A stretch of 64,000 bases of DNA from Hydractinia symbiolongicarpus (GCF_029227915.1 NC_079883.1:20770001-20834000); one strand, 5' to 3'; shown: positions 1-12,179, counted from the stretch's first letter. The notes: generated from the letters alone by a model not told the origin. A program made the numbers and translations.

Positions 1-127
1 GTTTTCCTGCACTCGAACACACTGCAACATACTTCCAATTGATGTGCAAAACCCATTCGTGAGGACAAATTGTCAACACTTGTAATAGCACAACTACATT
101 CCGGACAAGCGAGACTTTCTATGATTT
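1..127 (-). pseudogene. Fragment of a Cys-rich (zinc-ribbon-like) transposon protein, cut by the window edge
   Basis: Read on the minus strand, the first 127 bases give an open stretch containing CPEC, then a Ser/Arg/Gly-Phe-Ala segment, then two further cysteine pairs (VCC and FEC). This spacing resembles the N-terminal zinc-ribbon-like segment of mobile-element proteins common in cnidarian genomes, but the piece is too short to assign to a family. It runs off the left edge, so its size is unknown. It lies next to the HECT and integrase relics and may belong to the same element cluster. It could also be a chance open frame. Confidence 0.3.
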
Positions 128-337
128 TGCTCAAAATGGAAAAATTAACAAACATTAAATAGTCGATAGTTGACATTATATACAGTCTTTTTTTTTTTAA
201 AGGGGATAACTTTCTAGCACTTGCAGAACACGAATTTGGAGTAGTATTTGGGGTTTGTAGATCAGGAGTGCTTTGATTTGGCGGTGTGTATGAATGTTTT
301 CAGTGAATTTTTTTTCTTCTTTCTTGCAAAGTTTTGC

Positions 338-1368
338 TTGATGATTCATTTTGCTGGAGAGGTTGGCATTGATGAAGGTGCTTTATCAAAAGTGTTTCTC
401 TCTAGTGCTATGCATGAAATTGCAATTAACATTTTCCCTAATGGAGCTCCAGTTGATTCCATGTTGCATGTTCAAAATGGCAATTTTGTAGCTTGTGGAC
501 AGTTGGCAGCATATAATTTAGCTCATGGTGCATCACCGCCATGTTTTCTTCACTCTAATGTCTTTTCAATGATATTAGATCTTGACCTCAAAAGGGAAAA
601 CCTGTCAATAGAAAATCATTTAACTGATGCAGAAAAAGAGATGTTGTCATCTTTGAAAACTGTTCCAACAAATTTTACTGATGTTATCATTGAACATGGG
701 TATACTGGCCTTATTAATCAACATAACTCTGATCAAATTATTGGAACAATACTTGTCAGTACTGTCAATGCGTTATTTAGAAGAATTTTCTAAGGAATTG
801 GAACTATTCAATGTATACCAGTACATGAAGCAGTTTCCTACTATTTTCAAGTCCTTATTTGTATTCAAATCTGACAATATCATTGATAGGAATTACATTG
901 TATCAATTCTTCGCCCACAATATGCGGAAGATCAGACCACTAAGAGGCAAGGTGAGGAAATGTTTAATGATTTGTTTCAAGATTTTCTGACAGAAGTTGA
1001 GACAAATGATTTAGTTGTTTCTGATGTACCTATCGCTTGGAAGGGTGATAGAATCAAAGATGACAGAGCCCAAGATGATAGAATTGATAAAGTTCTGTAT
1101 GAAAACGTTTCCATTACGGCCAGAACAATACTTTCCTGGATCACTGGACAGGAGCATAAGCCTGTCGATGTCAGCAATTTATTTTATCAAAGTTATATTT
1201 GGCCATGAATGTTTTGTTAGAAATCCTAAGCATCAAGTTTGCTATACGACTGTTCGCTCATGTAGCCGAGAAATAACATTTCCTATAGCCCATATAAAAA
1301 ATCCTGTTCAATTCAAGAAGATATTTATTGCAGGTTTTTCTTATGGTCAATCTTTTTCTAGAGAATAA
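338..1368 (+). pseudogene. HECT-domain (G2E3-like) fragment of transposon origin, broken by two frameshifts
   Basis: Three successive plus-strand frames together read like a HECT E3 ubiquitin-ligase domain of the G2E3-like class. The first frame (to about 780) has the GExGIDEGALSKVFL segment that matches the HECT start (usually GGxxREFF) and an AHGASPPCFL block. The second (about 770-1190) continues with the helical middle and ends in WITGQ. The third (about 1170-1366) carries TVRSCSREITFP, in which Cys aligns with the HECT catalytic cysteine, and ends FSYGQSFSRE-stop, the usual C-terminus of this class. The frame changes near 780 and 1180 rule out a working protein. HECT fragments of this kind are numerous in cnidarian genomes beside transposase genes. 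No introns or start codon are apparent. The catalytic-cysteine assignment rests on motif alignment by eye. Confidence 0.62.
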
Positions 1369-1829
1369 AAATTTGTGTATTTATATTTAAGGTAATACCA
1401 CTTATGCCTGTTCAAATTTAAGTAGAAATTTTCACAGGTATATCGTTTATATGTTAAAAACTGCAAGTTATATTCATACTTATGTTTTCGCCTAAACAAA
1501 ATTTACGACGCATACACGTTGAACCCTTTTGTTTGGTAACAGGAGAAAGCTTATACAGTGTCTAAAGACAGATTTTATATTTTTTCATATTTTATGTTTG
1601 TTTGTTTGTTTAGTCTTGCTGGCCAGTCTTTTTAATGTCCATTAATATCTAATGGGACTTTTTTTACTATCATTTTTATATTTTTTTATTTTGAGCATCT
1701 TTTTCATACCTTTTAACACTTTTTTCGATTTATCTGATCATTTTCTGTTGTATTTTGTTGAAATTATGCATACCCAGTTTGAGCTATACGCATTATTAAG
1801 TTTCAATACACAACTAGAAACTCAAATAC

Positions 1830-2870
1830 TTGAAGTAATCTGTGTAGTTATTTTCCTCCTCGTTCATTTTGACATCTCCTAGTGCATTTGAGATTTGATT
1901 ATTCGATGCTGCTAATTTCATCTCCATGCCTCCAAATTGCTCTGGAAGATAATAGATTGAATCAGGACGGCCAGATACAGTGTCATGTCGAGATTTTATA
2001 ATTCTATAAGTATTCCAGTGTGCAGTAACATCATTGAGTTGTTTTTGCAATAATGCAGAAAACGAATACCATAAACATTCGTCACTTAAATCCAGGTCTC
2101 CATTGGCCTCCATGTCAGCAATTCTTCCACCAAATTGATCGTGTTTTGCTGGAATGAGACCACCGAGATTCAATGCGTTGATTTCTTGAAGACGGGACGT
2201 ACCTATGGGACTCGGGATTGGCACGAAAAATGTTTGAATTGCGGCTGAATACAGTTCTCTGTCCCCAAATCGGTGATCAGTTCAACTGGACATCCTTTAT
2301 TTTTATTAACGCAATCAACGAAAATCGATGCTATATTATCTGGCGAATTGTTAGATTTTGTTACGTTTAACCATAATATTTTTCTGCTAAAACCATCGAT
2401 AGCACCATGAATGGGGGAACCATATGGCTTCAGTTTATCATATCCGTCAATGTGACGGGCGAAGTTTGGGCCAGGATTCGAATATTTCCTCCTATAAGAC
2501 GGTGGGATTTTCTGAATTCAGTACCTTCGTTGTCCAACTCACGTAGCAATTTAGATACAACACATCTTGGTATATCCCATCCTTCCATTTGTAGACTATG
2601 CCAAACAGTACGATAACCACCACATGACCCTGGACCGTAAACAATCTCCCGTATTCTTTGTTCAATTCTTTGATGTGAGTTAACAACATTGCGATTACGT
2701 CTACACAGCCCATAACTTTTAAGGCATCTTAGAAGCGGGTTTTGCTTATGATGCAGTTGTGTTTCCTCTCAAGTAAGAGAACGATTTGTGCATACTCAAA
2801 ACCACAGTGGTAATAATATTTGATTACATTTTCTTCATCGAAAATGGCGTCCTCTGTGGACTCTTCTAAA
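1830..2870 (-). pseudogene. Integrase-core (DDE) transposase relic, frameshifted
   Basis: Minus-strand frames between about 2870 and 1830 follow in order the layout of an integrase-core transposase family found in fish, coral and hydrozoan genomes. An N-terminal helical part (VIKYYYHCGFEYAQIVLLLE) comes first, then a GPGSCGGYRTVWHSL segment, then HIDGYDKLKPYGSPIHGAIDGFSRKILWL (about 2490-2400), then ELITDLGTEN (about 2270), and last the C-terminal block WYSFSALLQKQLNDVTAHWNTYRI ending PDSIYYLPEQFGG (about 1900-2080). The Asp of HIDGYDK and the Asp of TDLGTEN would be the first two acidic catalytic residues; the third (Glu) is not clear. The pieces lie in different frames, so this is a dead copy. 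It converges tail to tail with the HECT fragment, and no terminal repeats were recognised. Confidence 0.7.
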
Positions 2871-2899
2871 AATATAAAACATTCGTTGCGATACAGCCT

Positions 2900-3130
2900 A
2901 GCAGGAATTTCTCAAAAACCTGCATTTTCTAAAAGTAAGTCATACCTGATGAGGATAACATATCTTGAATAAGTAAACACGGTTTAATGCCTCTCAACAC
3001 AAGACAAATAAGCTCTGTGAACATCTACCTCACCCTACCAACAACCCAACAGGGTCAACAATAGACAGCACGTGCAGCCTGAAATAGGCGCCAAAGTCAC
3101 CTTATTGTTTTGTTTAATCAATTTGATTTT
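2900..3130. other. Short spacer between integrase relic and minisatellite
   Basis: No coding or RNA feature is supported here. A plus-strand open stretch starting ATGGCG at 2844 and ending at a possible GTAAGT donor at 2935 overlaps the integrase relic and was not accepted as an exon. Confidence 0.4.
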
Positions 3131-3136
3131 TCAGAG

Positions 3137-3525
3137 TTTCTTTATTTGCCGTGAAATTTCTTTATTTGCTGCGAACTTTCTTTATTTGCCGTGAAATTTC
3201 TTTATTTGCCGTGAACTTTCTTTATTTGCTGTGAACTTTCTTTATTTGCCGTAAAATTTCTTTATTTGCCGTGGACTTTCTTTATTTGCCGTGCACTTTC
3301 TTTATTTGCGTGGACTTTGTTTATTTGCCGTGGACTTTGTTTATTTGCCGTGAACTTTCTTTATTTGCCGTGGACTTTCTTTATTTGCCGTGGACTTTCT
3401 TTATTTGCCGTGGACTTTTATTTGCCGTGGACTTTCTTTATTTGCTGTGGACTTTCTTTATTTGCCGTGGACTTTGTTTATTTGCTGTGGACTTTCTTTA
3501 TTTGCCGTGGAGTTTTTTAATTTCC
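3137..3525 (+). repeat. Minisatellite, about 20-bp unit CTTTATTTGCCGTGRA..
   Basis: About nineteen head-to-tail copies of a roughly 20-bp unit (core TTTATTTGCCGTG followed by AACTTTC, AAATTTC or GACTTTC). Early copies carry GAAATTTC or GAACTTTC, later ones mostly GGACTTTC, and a few units are shortened by one to four bases. This gradient is what unequal crossing-over or slippage leaves behind. Long Leu/Phe/Cys/Ala-rich open frames run through it in two frames only because the unit lacks stop codons; they are not genes. Confidence 0.92.
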
Positions 3526-3678
3526 GTGACACTTGTGGGCCACCGTAGAAGCTAGCTTGCTGGCTGGTAAACAAACGGTTTTAACTGACATACGATGTTA
3601 CAAAGTATGACGTTAAGACCCGGGATACATAGGAGATATAACCTTTTCAATTGGCATTAATTGTGGCACTGCTATTGT

Positions 3679-3735
3679 TATATAAAGGAGAAATAAATCA
3701 GTTTACCTGGTCGCTAAGGGCGTTGCTAGGGAAAA
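3679..3735 (+). promoter_or_regulatory. Candidate promoter: TATA-like box and X-box (RFX site)
   Basis: TTATATAAAGG lies at about 3679-3689. GTTGCTAGGGAAAA at 3722-3735 follows the RFX X-box consensus GTHNYY-AT-RRNAAC at about 12 of 14 positions. X-boxes usually lie close upstream of motile-cilium genes, and the next gene downstream is a CCDC42/CFAP73-family ciliary gene whose first recognised exon begins at 3920. This supports a promoter here, but homology to family members suggests missing upstream exons, so the true start could be elsewhere. Confidence 0.4.
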
Positions 3736-3919
3736 GTGAAATCAACAACTTACACTAAATGTGCTATAACTCTTGAACAGATCAATTTTTTTTTTTAAGC
3801 AAAATAACAGCACCACCCAGGGCTTAAAATATTTTTTTTATAAAACTAAAATTTTCCACCTTTTTTTCTAGACCCCCTTAAATTAGTCATTCAACAAATA
3901 TGCTGCTGTTGTTTTTTAG

Positions 3920-6900
3920 CTAAAAGATAGAATGGATAAATTTAGTAAGTTTATAGAAGAAAACGATGCTAAACGACAAAGAGCTGCACTGAAGCTTCAA
4001 AAAGAACAGAAATTGAAAATAACGAAACAAGAAGAACATGGGAAGTTAGAAAAGGAACTAAATGTTTTGGTTTTAAGGTATGATATACACTCGAGATTAG
4101 TAAAATGAGTCTTAACCCTGTTGACATTATCCTTTTTTTGTAAGAAATCCCCCATCAAAACCCCCCGATTTATTCACCCTATAACTTTTAAATGGCTTAA
4201 GCTTTGTTGATAAAACTTAGAAGGAACATAGTGTGGCCTTTTAGGCTGTTAGTGATGTAGTTCGCTCACAAGGTCCGTGGTTCGGACCACGACTACGGGT
4301 CAACCTATGCCAGGGAAATTGGACATTGCCAGTGTATACGTGATATATACATTCCGAACACAGGTCTCAAATTGATAACAGTGTTCCCAACATTAAAGTG
4401 GCTTAGTAATAATAATAATAACAATAATAATAATAGTAGCATAGCATTTCATTCGAATGAGGAGTGGGTTAAAAAATGTTTGGTTTCAGCTATTTTTTCA
4501 TGATGTCATCAATTTTACAAATTTTCAACACGGATTAATTTAAATTCATGAGATGTTGGTTTATGAGTATATTTAGTTGGCTATTAAAGGTTCTTACGTA
4601 CTACCCTTCATAACACCAATTTGGACAATGCATAAGGTAAGTAATAGTGCTAAAAAGATCAGGATTTTTTTAATGGACTACTTAATAACACAAATAAGAT
4701 GTCGAAAATGATTTAATGAAAAGCTGAGTTAAAATCCCCCTTCTTCGCTCCCCTCCCCAGTATAAGCGCTGGTGAGGATAAGCATCAAAAATGCTGAATG
4801 TGATAATCTGTAACTGTAATCTGTGTAACTAAGTGATTTACCAAACAATGATTTTAATTTTAAAATGGATAAAAGCTCTATATAGCATTTTTCAATTTAA
4901 AAACTCCTTACCTGACTTAACCTTCCAATTAACATTAAGTATGTTAGAAATTATTTTTTGCCATGTTTCTTTCTTGGATTACAAGCCCGATTCTTTTTTT
5001 TTTTAGAACAGAAAAATTAAAGGACAAACTTCGAAGATATGCGATATTCGAGAAGTATTTGTGTTCAGTTATCGATGTACTGCCAGAAAGTATGGTTGTT
5101 TTCAGTTTCATTTACATCTATCAGTTCACCAGTTTTTTAAAAATCAAGTTAATTTCGTATGAGGGAAGCTCTTTATATAAAATCAGCTTGTTTTTTTTCA
5201 CGGATGATAACCTCAAGCATAATTTGTTACAAAAAAATTTTCAAATAAACAAACTGTCTGTATAAACCTAAATTCTTAGTATCAAATCCGTGATTGATAT
5301 CCTTCTTCCAACCCACCATACGTTACGTCGCACTAAGTACGCATATATGTATTTTAACATGAAAGTACTTAATACCACTTAAATTTGCATAATATAGATG
5401 GGCAGGGTTTTGCAGCGTTACGAAGTTGTAATCCAGGTCCTGGAAAGTCCTTCACTTTCTTAATACTTTTAAAATATTTTCATGCAACATTCCTTCAACG
5501 ATTTTTTTTATCTTTGATGTTTATGCGTTGTCGCCATAAAGGGATTTTACAAGCTTTTTTTTTATAAGAGAATATGGCATGAAACTGAATACGTAATCAT
5601 ATGGAAAATTCGGTTTTTTAATCAAACTTCAATCGAAATGATATCTTACTTTAAATCTGGCTTTTGTTGTTTCTAACGTCTTGGTTAATTATTAGCGTTG
5701 TATTTCCATGTTGGATGCTAATCAGATGAAATGGAGTTGGACATTTACCACCATGTTAAGCCTAAGTTAGTTCTAAAATGGATACAATTAAACTATCTGT
5801 TAAGCTTCTAAATATTTTCATTTTGATTGTGCTGTCGTTTTCATAATCGCTGTTCACTTCGTTAGTGAAAAGGTTTACAAAGAATACGGTTGATGAAAGC
5901 ATTGCGTTTTAATTGTTAGATTATGTTGAAGCAACAGACAATATGTTAACAGCGTTAATGATGAGATATCAAACTTTGGAAGAAGCGAATATTCACCTTT
6001 CAAACAAAAGAAACAATTTGCAATCACAGGTTAGGAACGCTTGTACTTAAATCTTGTTTTGGAAGCTTACCTTACCTTTTAAAAGCGCACACATTCTTCA
6101 CGGCAACAAACAATGGGCTTGAACTTTTTGCCATTTTTCATAAATTTTAAGCAGACCTCCTAAGTTTCCATGAAAGAAAGACGCTCAGCATTTCTCAAAG
6201 TGACTATGGAAGTAGCTCTTGTCCTTTGGGACTGTTCTTGTTTCATATAACTTTCATTATTTATATAACTGATATAATGTAATATAGATCGCTGTTAATA
6301 TTTTTTGTGATCCTACGTTTATATTGTTTAGCGGTTGTTAATCAGGGTAGCTTGCTAATCGTAGTAGCCAAACAGTTTGGCATTTTGTTTTGTGTTGTGT
6401 TAGACCTTGATGGTGTATTGTTAAGGGAAAGGAAAAGGAGAAGTCCAGAGTGTTGCTATATTGATTCCTTTACGTTTTGTTATCATGATGTGAGAAACGA
6501 TAATAGAACTCTGTTATTTCCATTTATTTTATGTGTTTTATATTTACAGTAAACGATTGTTAAAGATATTTAAACAGATTATTCGGCGAGATTATGAGTT
6601 CCAGACTAGATAGAAGATCAAGGTTTGTCAGCTTATGTTTAGTAGTAACAAATTAGTAATTGTTAGTTCATGCATTAAAAAACTTTATCTGTCTATACAT
6701 CGAACGATGGTATTTTACTCAGAGAAAATGTTTTCAGAAAAACGTTCCCAGTACTAAAAATACGAGAATTTAAATGAAAAACTTTTAAATGAGGGTGTAA
6801 ATATATTTTCAAGAATGTGATTTTTTAGTAGAATTCAGCTAGATGAATTTTCGCGAATCGCATGTTTTAGAAAATGATGAACTTGAAAATGCTCATTTAT

Positions 6901-8208
6901 CGTGCAACTTTCTAAACACACTACAAATCGCCAAACATATAAAGTAGAAGGGTTTACAATGATTTTATATTATTTCAATATTTTATATCTTAGTTAGAAT
7001 CATGTGTCAAGGAATATCAAGGTTTATCTTTACAACAATCACAAAATTTACTGGTAAGTACAACTTTTGTGCAAAATCCTATTGTGTTTTGGTATCGTCA
7101 ATATGCATTGACACTTTCATGTCAGTTAAAAATATAAAATATGGAGAGGCACTAAAAATTGAGCCAATATTGTTGAAAAACGTCTAATTAAATTAAAAAT
7201 TGTCTCTTTATTCTTACTGCTGCTACCTGGACATTTTTCAAAACTCAATAATTTGGTTTTTCTATTATTAGTGGTGACTCACCGCTCAAAAGAATACGTA
7301 TGCTAAACGCCAAACTGACGTCGCTATGACACCTATCGTTCAATTTTCAAGGATGGCTAATGCAATTCCAAAAATCTTTCTAAAATGAAATCAAGTTGCA
7401 TAGAAAGACTTCATTTATAACTAAAACTTCACGTTGCGAAAAATTTTCTTGTGTTTAACCGTTGTTGTTTTTATTTTAGTTGTGTAACAAAGAACTTGCA
7501 GAGTCGAAAAACAAGTTGGAGAGACTTATACAGAGAAATGCAAAGTTAGAAACGATTACATCGAAGAAGCGCCAAAGATACCTAAACCACGTAAGGTTTA
7601 CATTACTGGGTAATGTTATGTTTCAAAATGCGCGTAAGCATTCTTTTAATTGTTGATGTAACATAGTTGCAGTTCCATCGTTGTTTTTTTTCAGGAATAT
7701 TTTTTTTGCTAAGCATGTAATGACAGTAAAAAAAAACAGTTTAGTGTTGTACATTTAACAACAGATTTAAGATGAAAAAATCTTCCTAACATTGTTTTCT
7801 TTATGTATTTATTCGAGTTTTGTTCACGCATGCGCATTAGGTCATGGTTTCTTACGGATTTGTTTGTTTTGCTTTAGAGTGAAACAAAAGCAGAAATAAC
7901 ATTAGCTATTGAGAATTTATCTCTTCAATGCGATCAAAGAAATATAGCATCTTCTCTGAACCTTTCACAGAAATTGGACCTGATAAAGGTAAGACTGTTA
8001 GTTTGTGCACCTTTTTTTTAGCAATAAGTTAGTCTGAATGTCGATCTGTCTCTTCTAGAATTATTTAAAAGAAAGAGAATCCGTTTATGACATGTCTCGA
8101 CCTTCTAATGTAACTGCAGAAAATGTTTTATCCTCTAAAGTGAGTTTCGTTAAAACACCAAAGAGTGTCAGAATCAAAACGCCAGTTGTAGCAGGAATGA
8201 AGCGCTGA
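3920..8208 (+). CDS. CCDC42/CFAP73-family coiled-coil protein (six exons, N-terminus incomplete)
   Basis: Exons: 3920-4077, 5007-5089, 5920-6029, 7480-7590, 7878-7988, 8059-8208 (TGA at 8206-8208). All are bounded by AG and GT and agree in phase. Starting at the ATG at 3932 the product is 236 residues. The first exon reads LKDRMDKFSKFIEENDAKR, close to the family signature LKxxxxKFxxFIxENDxKR, and continues through RYAIFEKYL and MRYQTLEE, both conserved in CCDC42/CFAP73. Family members are about 300-320 residues. They act in sperm and motile cilia: CFAP73 (MIA2) in the modifier of inner arms complex on axonemes, CCDC42 at the sperm head-tail junction. Homology runs upstream through the acceptor at 3919, so N-terminal exons (roughly 80 residues) lie further upstream or were lost to the transposon cluster. 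The last exon is a basic, non-coiled tail. AATAAA at 8596 is a plausible poly(A) signal. Confidence 0.78.
4231..4436 (+). mobile_element. tRNA-derived SINE with (TAA)n tail, in intron 1 of the CCDC42-like gene
   Basis: The head carries GGTTCGGACC at about 4279-4288, a good pol III B-box. The body holds CAACCTATGCCAGGGAAATTGG, which is shared in diverged form with the two elements at 54.5 and 55.2 kb. The 3' end is an (AAT)n/(TAA)n run at about 4406-4436, typical of SINE tails. The element lies in sense orientation in the intron between the exons ending at 4077 and starting at 5007. Confidence 0.6.
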
Positions 8209-8619
8209 TCACATGAAACGCCACGACAAGGCACGAGAGAATGAGAATTATAACGAGTAGTTGACGTCATGAAAAAGGCGACGAACAAATCTTAATGAAA
8301 TGTATTTTCTTAATCTAATTTACTTTGTGCAAATTTATGTTTCACAAGATATATTATATGTAGCTTAAACGGAATCATTTTATTTTCTCAGTCTGGGAAC
8401 ACCAAAGTTTTTTAATAATTGGGTTATATAACGCGTCGTTTTTTAAGGATCACAGAATTTCAATCCTCGACTTCCAATCCTCGATTTATACCTTCTTTCA
8501 ATTTTAATTGTGTTGTCTTTGAACAATTACGACCTACTGAATATATGCATTTTCTCCGTTATAATGTGTTATTATTGTGTATTCTAAAAGCACGAAATAA
8601 ATTAGGTACTTTTTCTACA

Positions 8620-10200
8620 CCCTAAAAAGCAAGTATTGCTTCATTTATTTTCTTGGATAATAATGAAGGAAGGGTTGTTTTTGTATGAAGCAGGATAACA
8701 GTGATACCACTCTGCCGTGTACCTTGGGAACTCAAATAGTTTCTGCTATAGGTGTCCCCGATAAACAAACTCGACGCTTCACAAACTCAACGCTTCACAA
8801 ACTCAATGCGTCACAAATTTGTCGCTTCACAAAATACTTAAAATTTTGCTTAACCTCCGTCTTGGGAACTGCAGAGGCTATTCTGGGTAAATAATAGTAA
8901 TGCTAAAACTGTAGCTTATACAGAAGTATCGACCGAAACAAAGTGAGTCTAAATTTTCGTCGATCTTAATTGTTGCTTGCCCAATTATTCGCCATCTTCG
9001 GATATTTTTAGTACTAAATTTTTCGTCATCATCGTCATCATCATCTTTTCATCTCGTGACTTAGGTAATTGAGATGAATTCATCTCGCTGGTCTAAATAA
9101 GATTTAGGGGGATCATAAAATGGACGATATTATTCGCCGTTGCACATATTTCGACCCTCACATTATTGCTTGCCGCTTCTTCGCTACGGCGGTACTATTT
9201 TGCGAGACAAAATACGGATGTTATTAATATTGAAATGAAATACTTCTCAACAGCTTTCGTGCTATGAAAGTCTAACATGTGGGAGTGTTAAAATGCTTTT
9301 TGGGTTTTCGTGACGAACGCTTAAAATTAGGGGCGTGCTGAAATGATTTTTTAGCTTTTCGTGCCACGGAACTTGAAGAGCCGATCAATGATTGGCGCTG
9401 TCTACAATTTTTATCTTGTTGTTGATGTCATATGTGCAAAAAAATAAAGCTAAAATGGAATATTTACGTTGTTATCACGTTCTCCTGATATTTTTATTAA
9501 CAGAATTTTTTATAAATGTCAAAACTTTACAGATAAAACACGGTATATGAGAAAGATCTTCGCTATAATTAAAGAAAGCTGCTTTTTAAAAAATTTATAG
9601 GTGGAGGCACGCGTTAATCTGAACTAATCTAAAATATTCATTTTTGCAATATTTTTCTTGAAAAAAATTGACGCTGCAGAAGTAATAATTAGCCTTTTCT
9701 TGTTTTCTTCGCGTTGATGTTTTGTTAGTGTGTAGAGAAGACTAAACAATGACTTTACAAGCAATAACTTTTTTTAACAACATGGTGAGAGAATATGGGG
9801 AATATAAACAATCAAATATTGTACTTCTAAGTACATCAAAGAAATCTGTCAAAATCAAGTCCGAATTCTCAAATTTAGCAGTCCGATAAAGAAAATATTT
9901 TGTCCAAAAGGCCCATCGCTATTTTGCATGTCTCTTATAATGAGATCTTAGTAAAGATTTTCGCTAAATATCTTGTCTGCTACTTAAAATGTTTTACGTG
10001 AGAGTTTGAATAGTTTATCCAGTGGAAAAAGTTTAACCAACCGCTGTTAAAATGCTTAAAACATAAACTTGGACTCCCTTTGGCCCGTAAGACTATAATT
10101 TCCGATTTATTCATTCAAAAAATATATGCCATGATTAATGATGATAAATGATTAATCACATTGTTGACTTCGCACGAGTTTATTCCTGGTTTCTGATTTG
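8620..10200. other. Intergenic DNA, no feature recognised
   Basis: Between the CCDC42-like 3' end and the small tandem repeat at 10.2 kb there are only short open frames with low-complexity composition, no convincing splice-bounded coding segments and no RNA gene that I could recognise. Confidence 0.5.
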
Positions 10201-10218
10201 CATTTCCACCCAACAGAA

Positions 10219-10312
10219 GAATGCAGGGCGTTGTTGTAAGACTTCTATTGAGGAATGCAGGGCGTTGTTGTAAGACTTCTATTGAAGAATGCAGGGCGTT
10301 GTTGTAAGACTT
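10219..10312 (+). repeat. Tandem triplication, 34-bp unit
   Basis: Three near-identical copies of a 34-bp unit beginning GAATGCAGGGCGTTGTTGTA stand in tandem, with starts at 10219, 10253 and 10287. The only clear differences are one base near the unit end and truncation of the last copy. The near identity implies a recent local duplication. No coding sense is apparent. Confidence 0.9.
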
Positions 10313-12170
10313 TGAAAATTGAACAAATAATTAAATTCTATGCTAAATTCCAAATTTAAACAAAGGCTCGGGAAATAAAAACAGTCAGGTAAGGATTGAA
10401 AAGCTTGTACTATTCAACCACGCCTGCTATAAAAAAAATGTTTGGAAAGAAGTGGACAAAAATTCTGTTTTGTTAAGGTCAATTTCTGCTTCACAGAATG
10501 TCCATTTTATAGAAATGCCCGCAGTATAGAGGGAATACTTCTATAGGGTGAAACATTTGTAGGCAACAATCCAGAGTTTGGAAAAATTTGAGTAACAAAA
10601 AGACTAAACTAAAAATTGGTGATGCTCACGTTGCCGTTACTGCCACTATTAACACATACAAGTCAATTTTCGTAAGATCTATCAATAAGTCCTGGGGATG
10701 AGGTTGTAAACTAATTGATTTTCTTCATTCGGATCACAAATTGAATTTCTTTTTTTAAAGGATGTGAAAAATTATATCAAGTTCATGAAATATCTTTTTT
10801 TTCTTACCAGCTAGTTTTTATAATTCTTTTTTTTTTCATCGCAGGTGTCTTTAATAATAACAAAAATACTGAACTTAATCAGGTTTAAGCCACATAAATC
10901 CGGCTTAAGTTTTGTTTATTTTTTTCAAATATGAGTCAAGTCAAGCCTGATCTTTCAAGCTTTCAGTTAAGAACAAAAACTGCGATTATCCCTAAATGTT
11001 TACCTATCTAATCAAGTGGATGTTTCCACGAGTTAATCAACTATTTGGGATTAATTATCAACAACAAGTGGGGGAAAATTTCGAAATTTTCAAAAGTTGA
11101 ATTTTCCCAAATACGCTCCAAATTCCGGAATGTTTCAAAACCGGTTAAGTTTTAGAAGAGTCCTTTTGCAAACACTTAAATCGAATTCAGACATTTTTAT
11201 GTTCTGGAAAATTTGAATAGGTTTTTTTTGCTGTTCTTTTTTTCTCTCGAAAATGCAAAGGTATAAAGGTCATAGACAAATCGTTATTTAAACGTCAAAG
11301 TTCCTCCATCGTCATTTTTTGATCCAGCTTTTGTTTCATATATAATTTTAACGGTTTCTGTCATGGAAACGAATCAACTTCATTTTACTCAAGAATTAAA
11401 GCCAATTCTGAAAATAAAATTACGTTGTTCAATGATGAAAAAACATGTGTTAAATATTTGATTTTTTAACTTTGGGGAATTCAAGTAAAGAGTTTGATTT
11501 ACCTTAATCAATTTCTGAAGTAATTACGACTGTCCATTCAACTATTCCACTGTTTTAGAATTGCAACGGCTTAAATTCTGTGATGGTAGAATTTTCCCGC
11601 TGAACATAATGAAATCAGTTATGCGTATAAAAGTGATATAATTTTGTTTTGTTCGCATCAACTGTTAAACTTTGTATTTGACCGTACTACGTAATCTCTC
11701 TTTTCCATTCGGTTTTAAAGATATGCAATGCTGGGACCTTATGTTTACTCCATGGTGAGAAATCCTAAAGTCAATTGTTTATTTAAATAAAAAGAATAAC
11801 AAAAAGCGAGCCAAACTTCATATCCTAAACGAAATATATACACGTTAAAAAGATACAGCGAGAATCCAATAAAGACGGAAATTGTGAAAAACAAAAAGTT
11901 AAAATAAACTTCTTTGTTTTTTAAAAAACAAAACAAAACAAATTAAACTATGAAATAGGAATGGATAAAAAAGAGAAATTTTGACGAGCTGAAATGTTTT
12001 AATTAGTTCAGCCATCTGCAATGTAATTCCATTACTCCTCTGCTACAATGGACTTCATTACCATAACAAAAAAAGTCATTGTGCAAATTTAATTATCCGT
12101 GTAGAAGATGAAACATTTCACCTTGCTATGATAACAAGACCTCCCTTTTTTGTTTCCGTTCCGTACCAAT
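10313..12170. other. Intergenic DNA upstream of the RFamide gene
   Basis: AT-rich sequence with no convincing open frames or repeats. It probably includes the distal regulatory region of the neuropeptide gene, but no specific site can be named. Confidence 0.45.
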
Positions 12171-12179
12171 TTTAGATAT

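Noticed and set aside
2844-2934. Possible first exon of the CCDC42-like gene (ATGGCG... followed by GTAAGT)
   Set aside because: It overlaps the N-terminal part of the integrase relic on the other strand, has no coiled-coil or family signature, and no exon links it in phase to 3920.
3266-3555. Two long overlapping Leu/Phe/Cys-rich open frames
   Set aside because: They are produced by the stop-free 20-bp minisatellite unit and repeat with it in two frames.
5395-5435. Possible extra exon reading MGRVLQRYEVVIQ between CCDC42-like exons 2 and 3
   Set aside because: Exon 2 (ending 5089) joins exon 3 (5920) directly in phase with family homology; including this piece breaks the phase.
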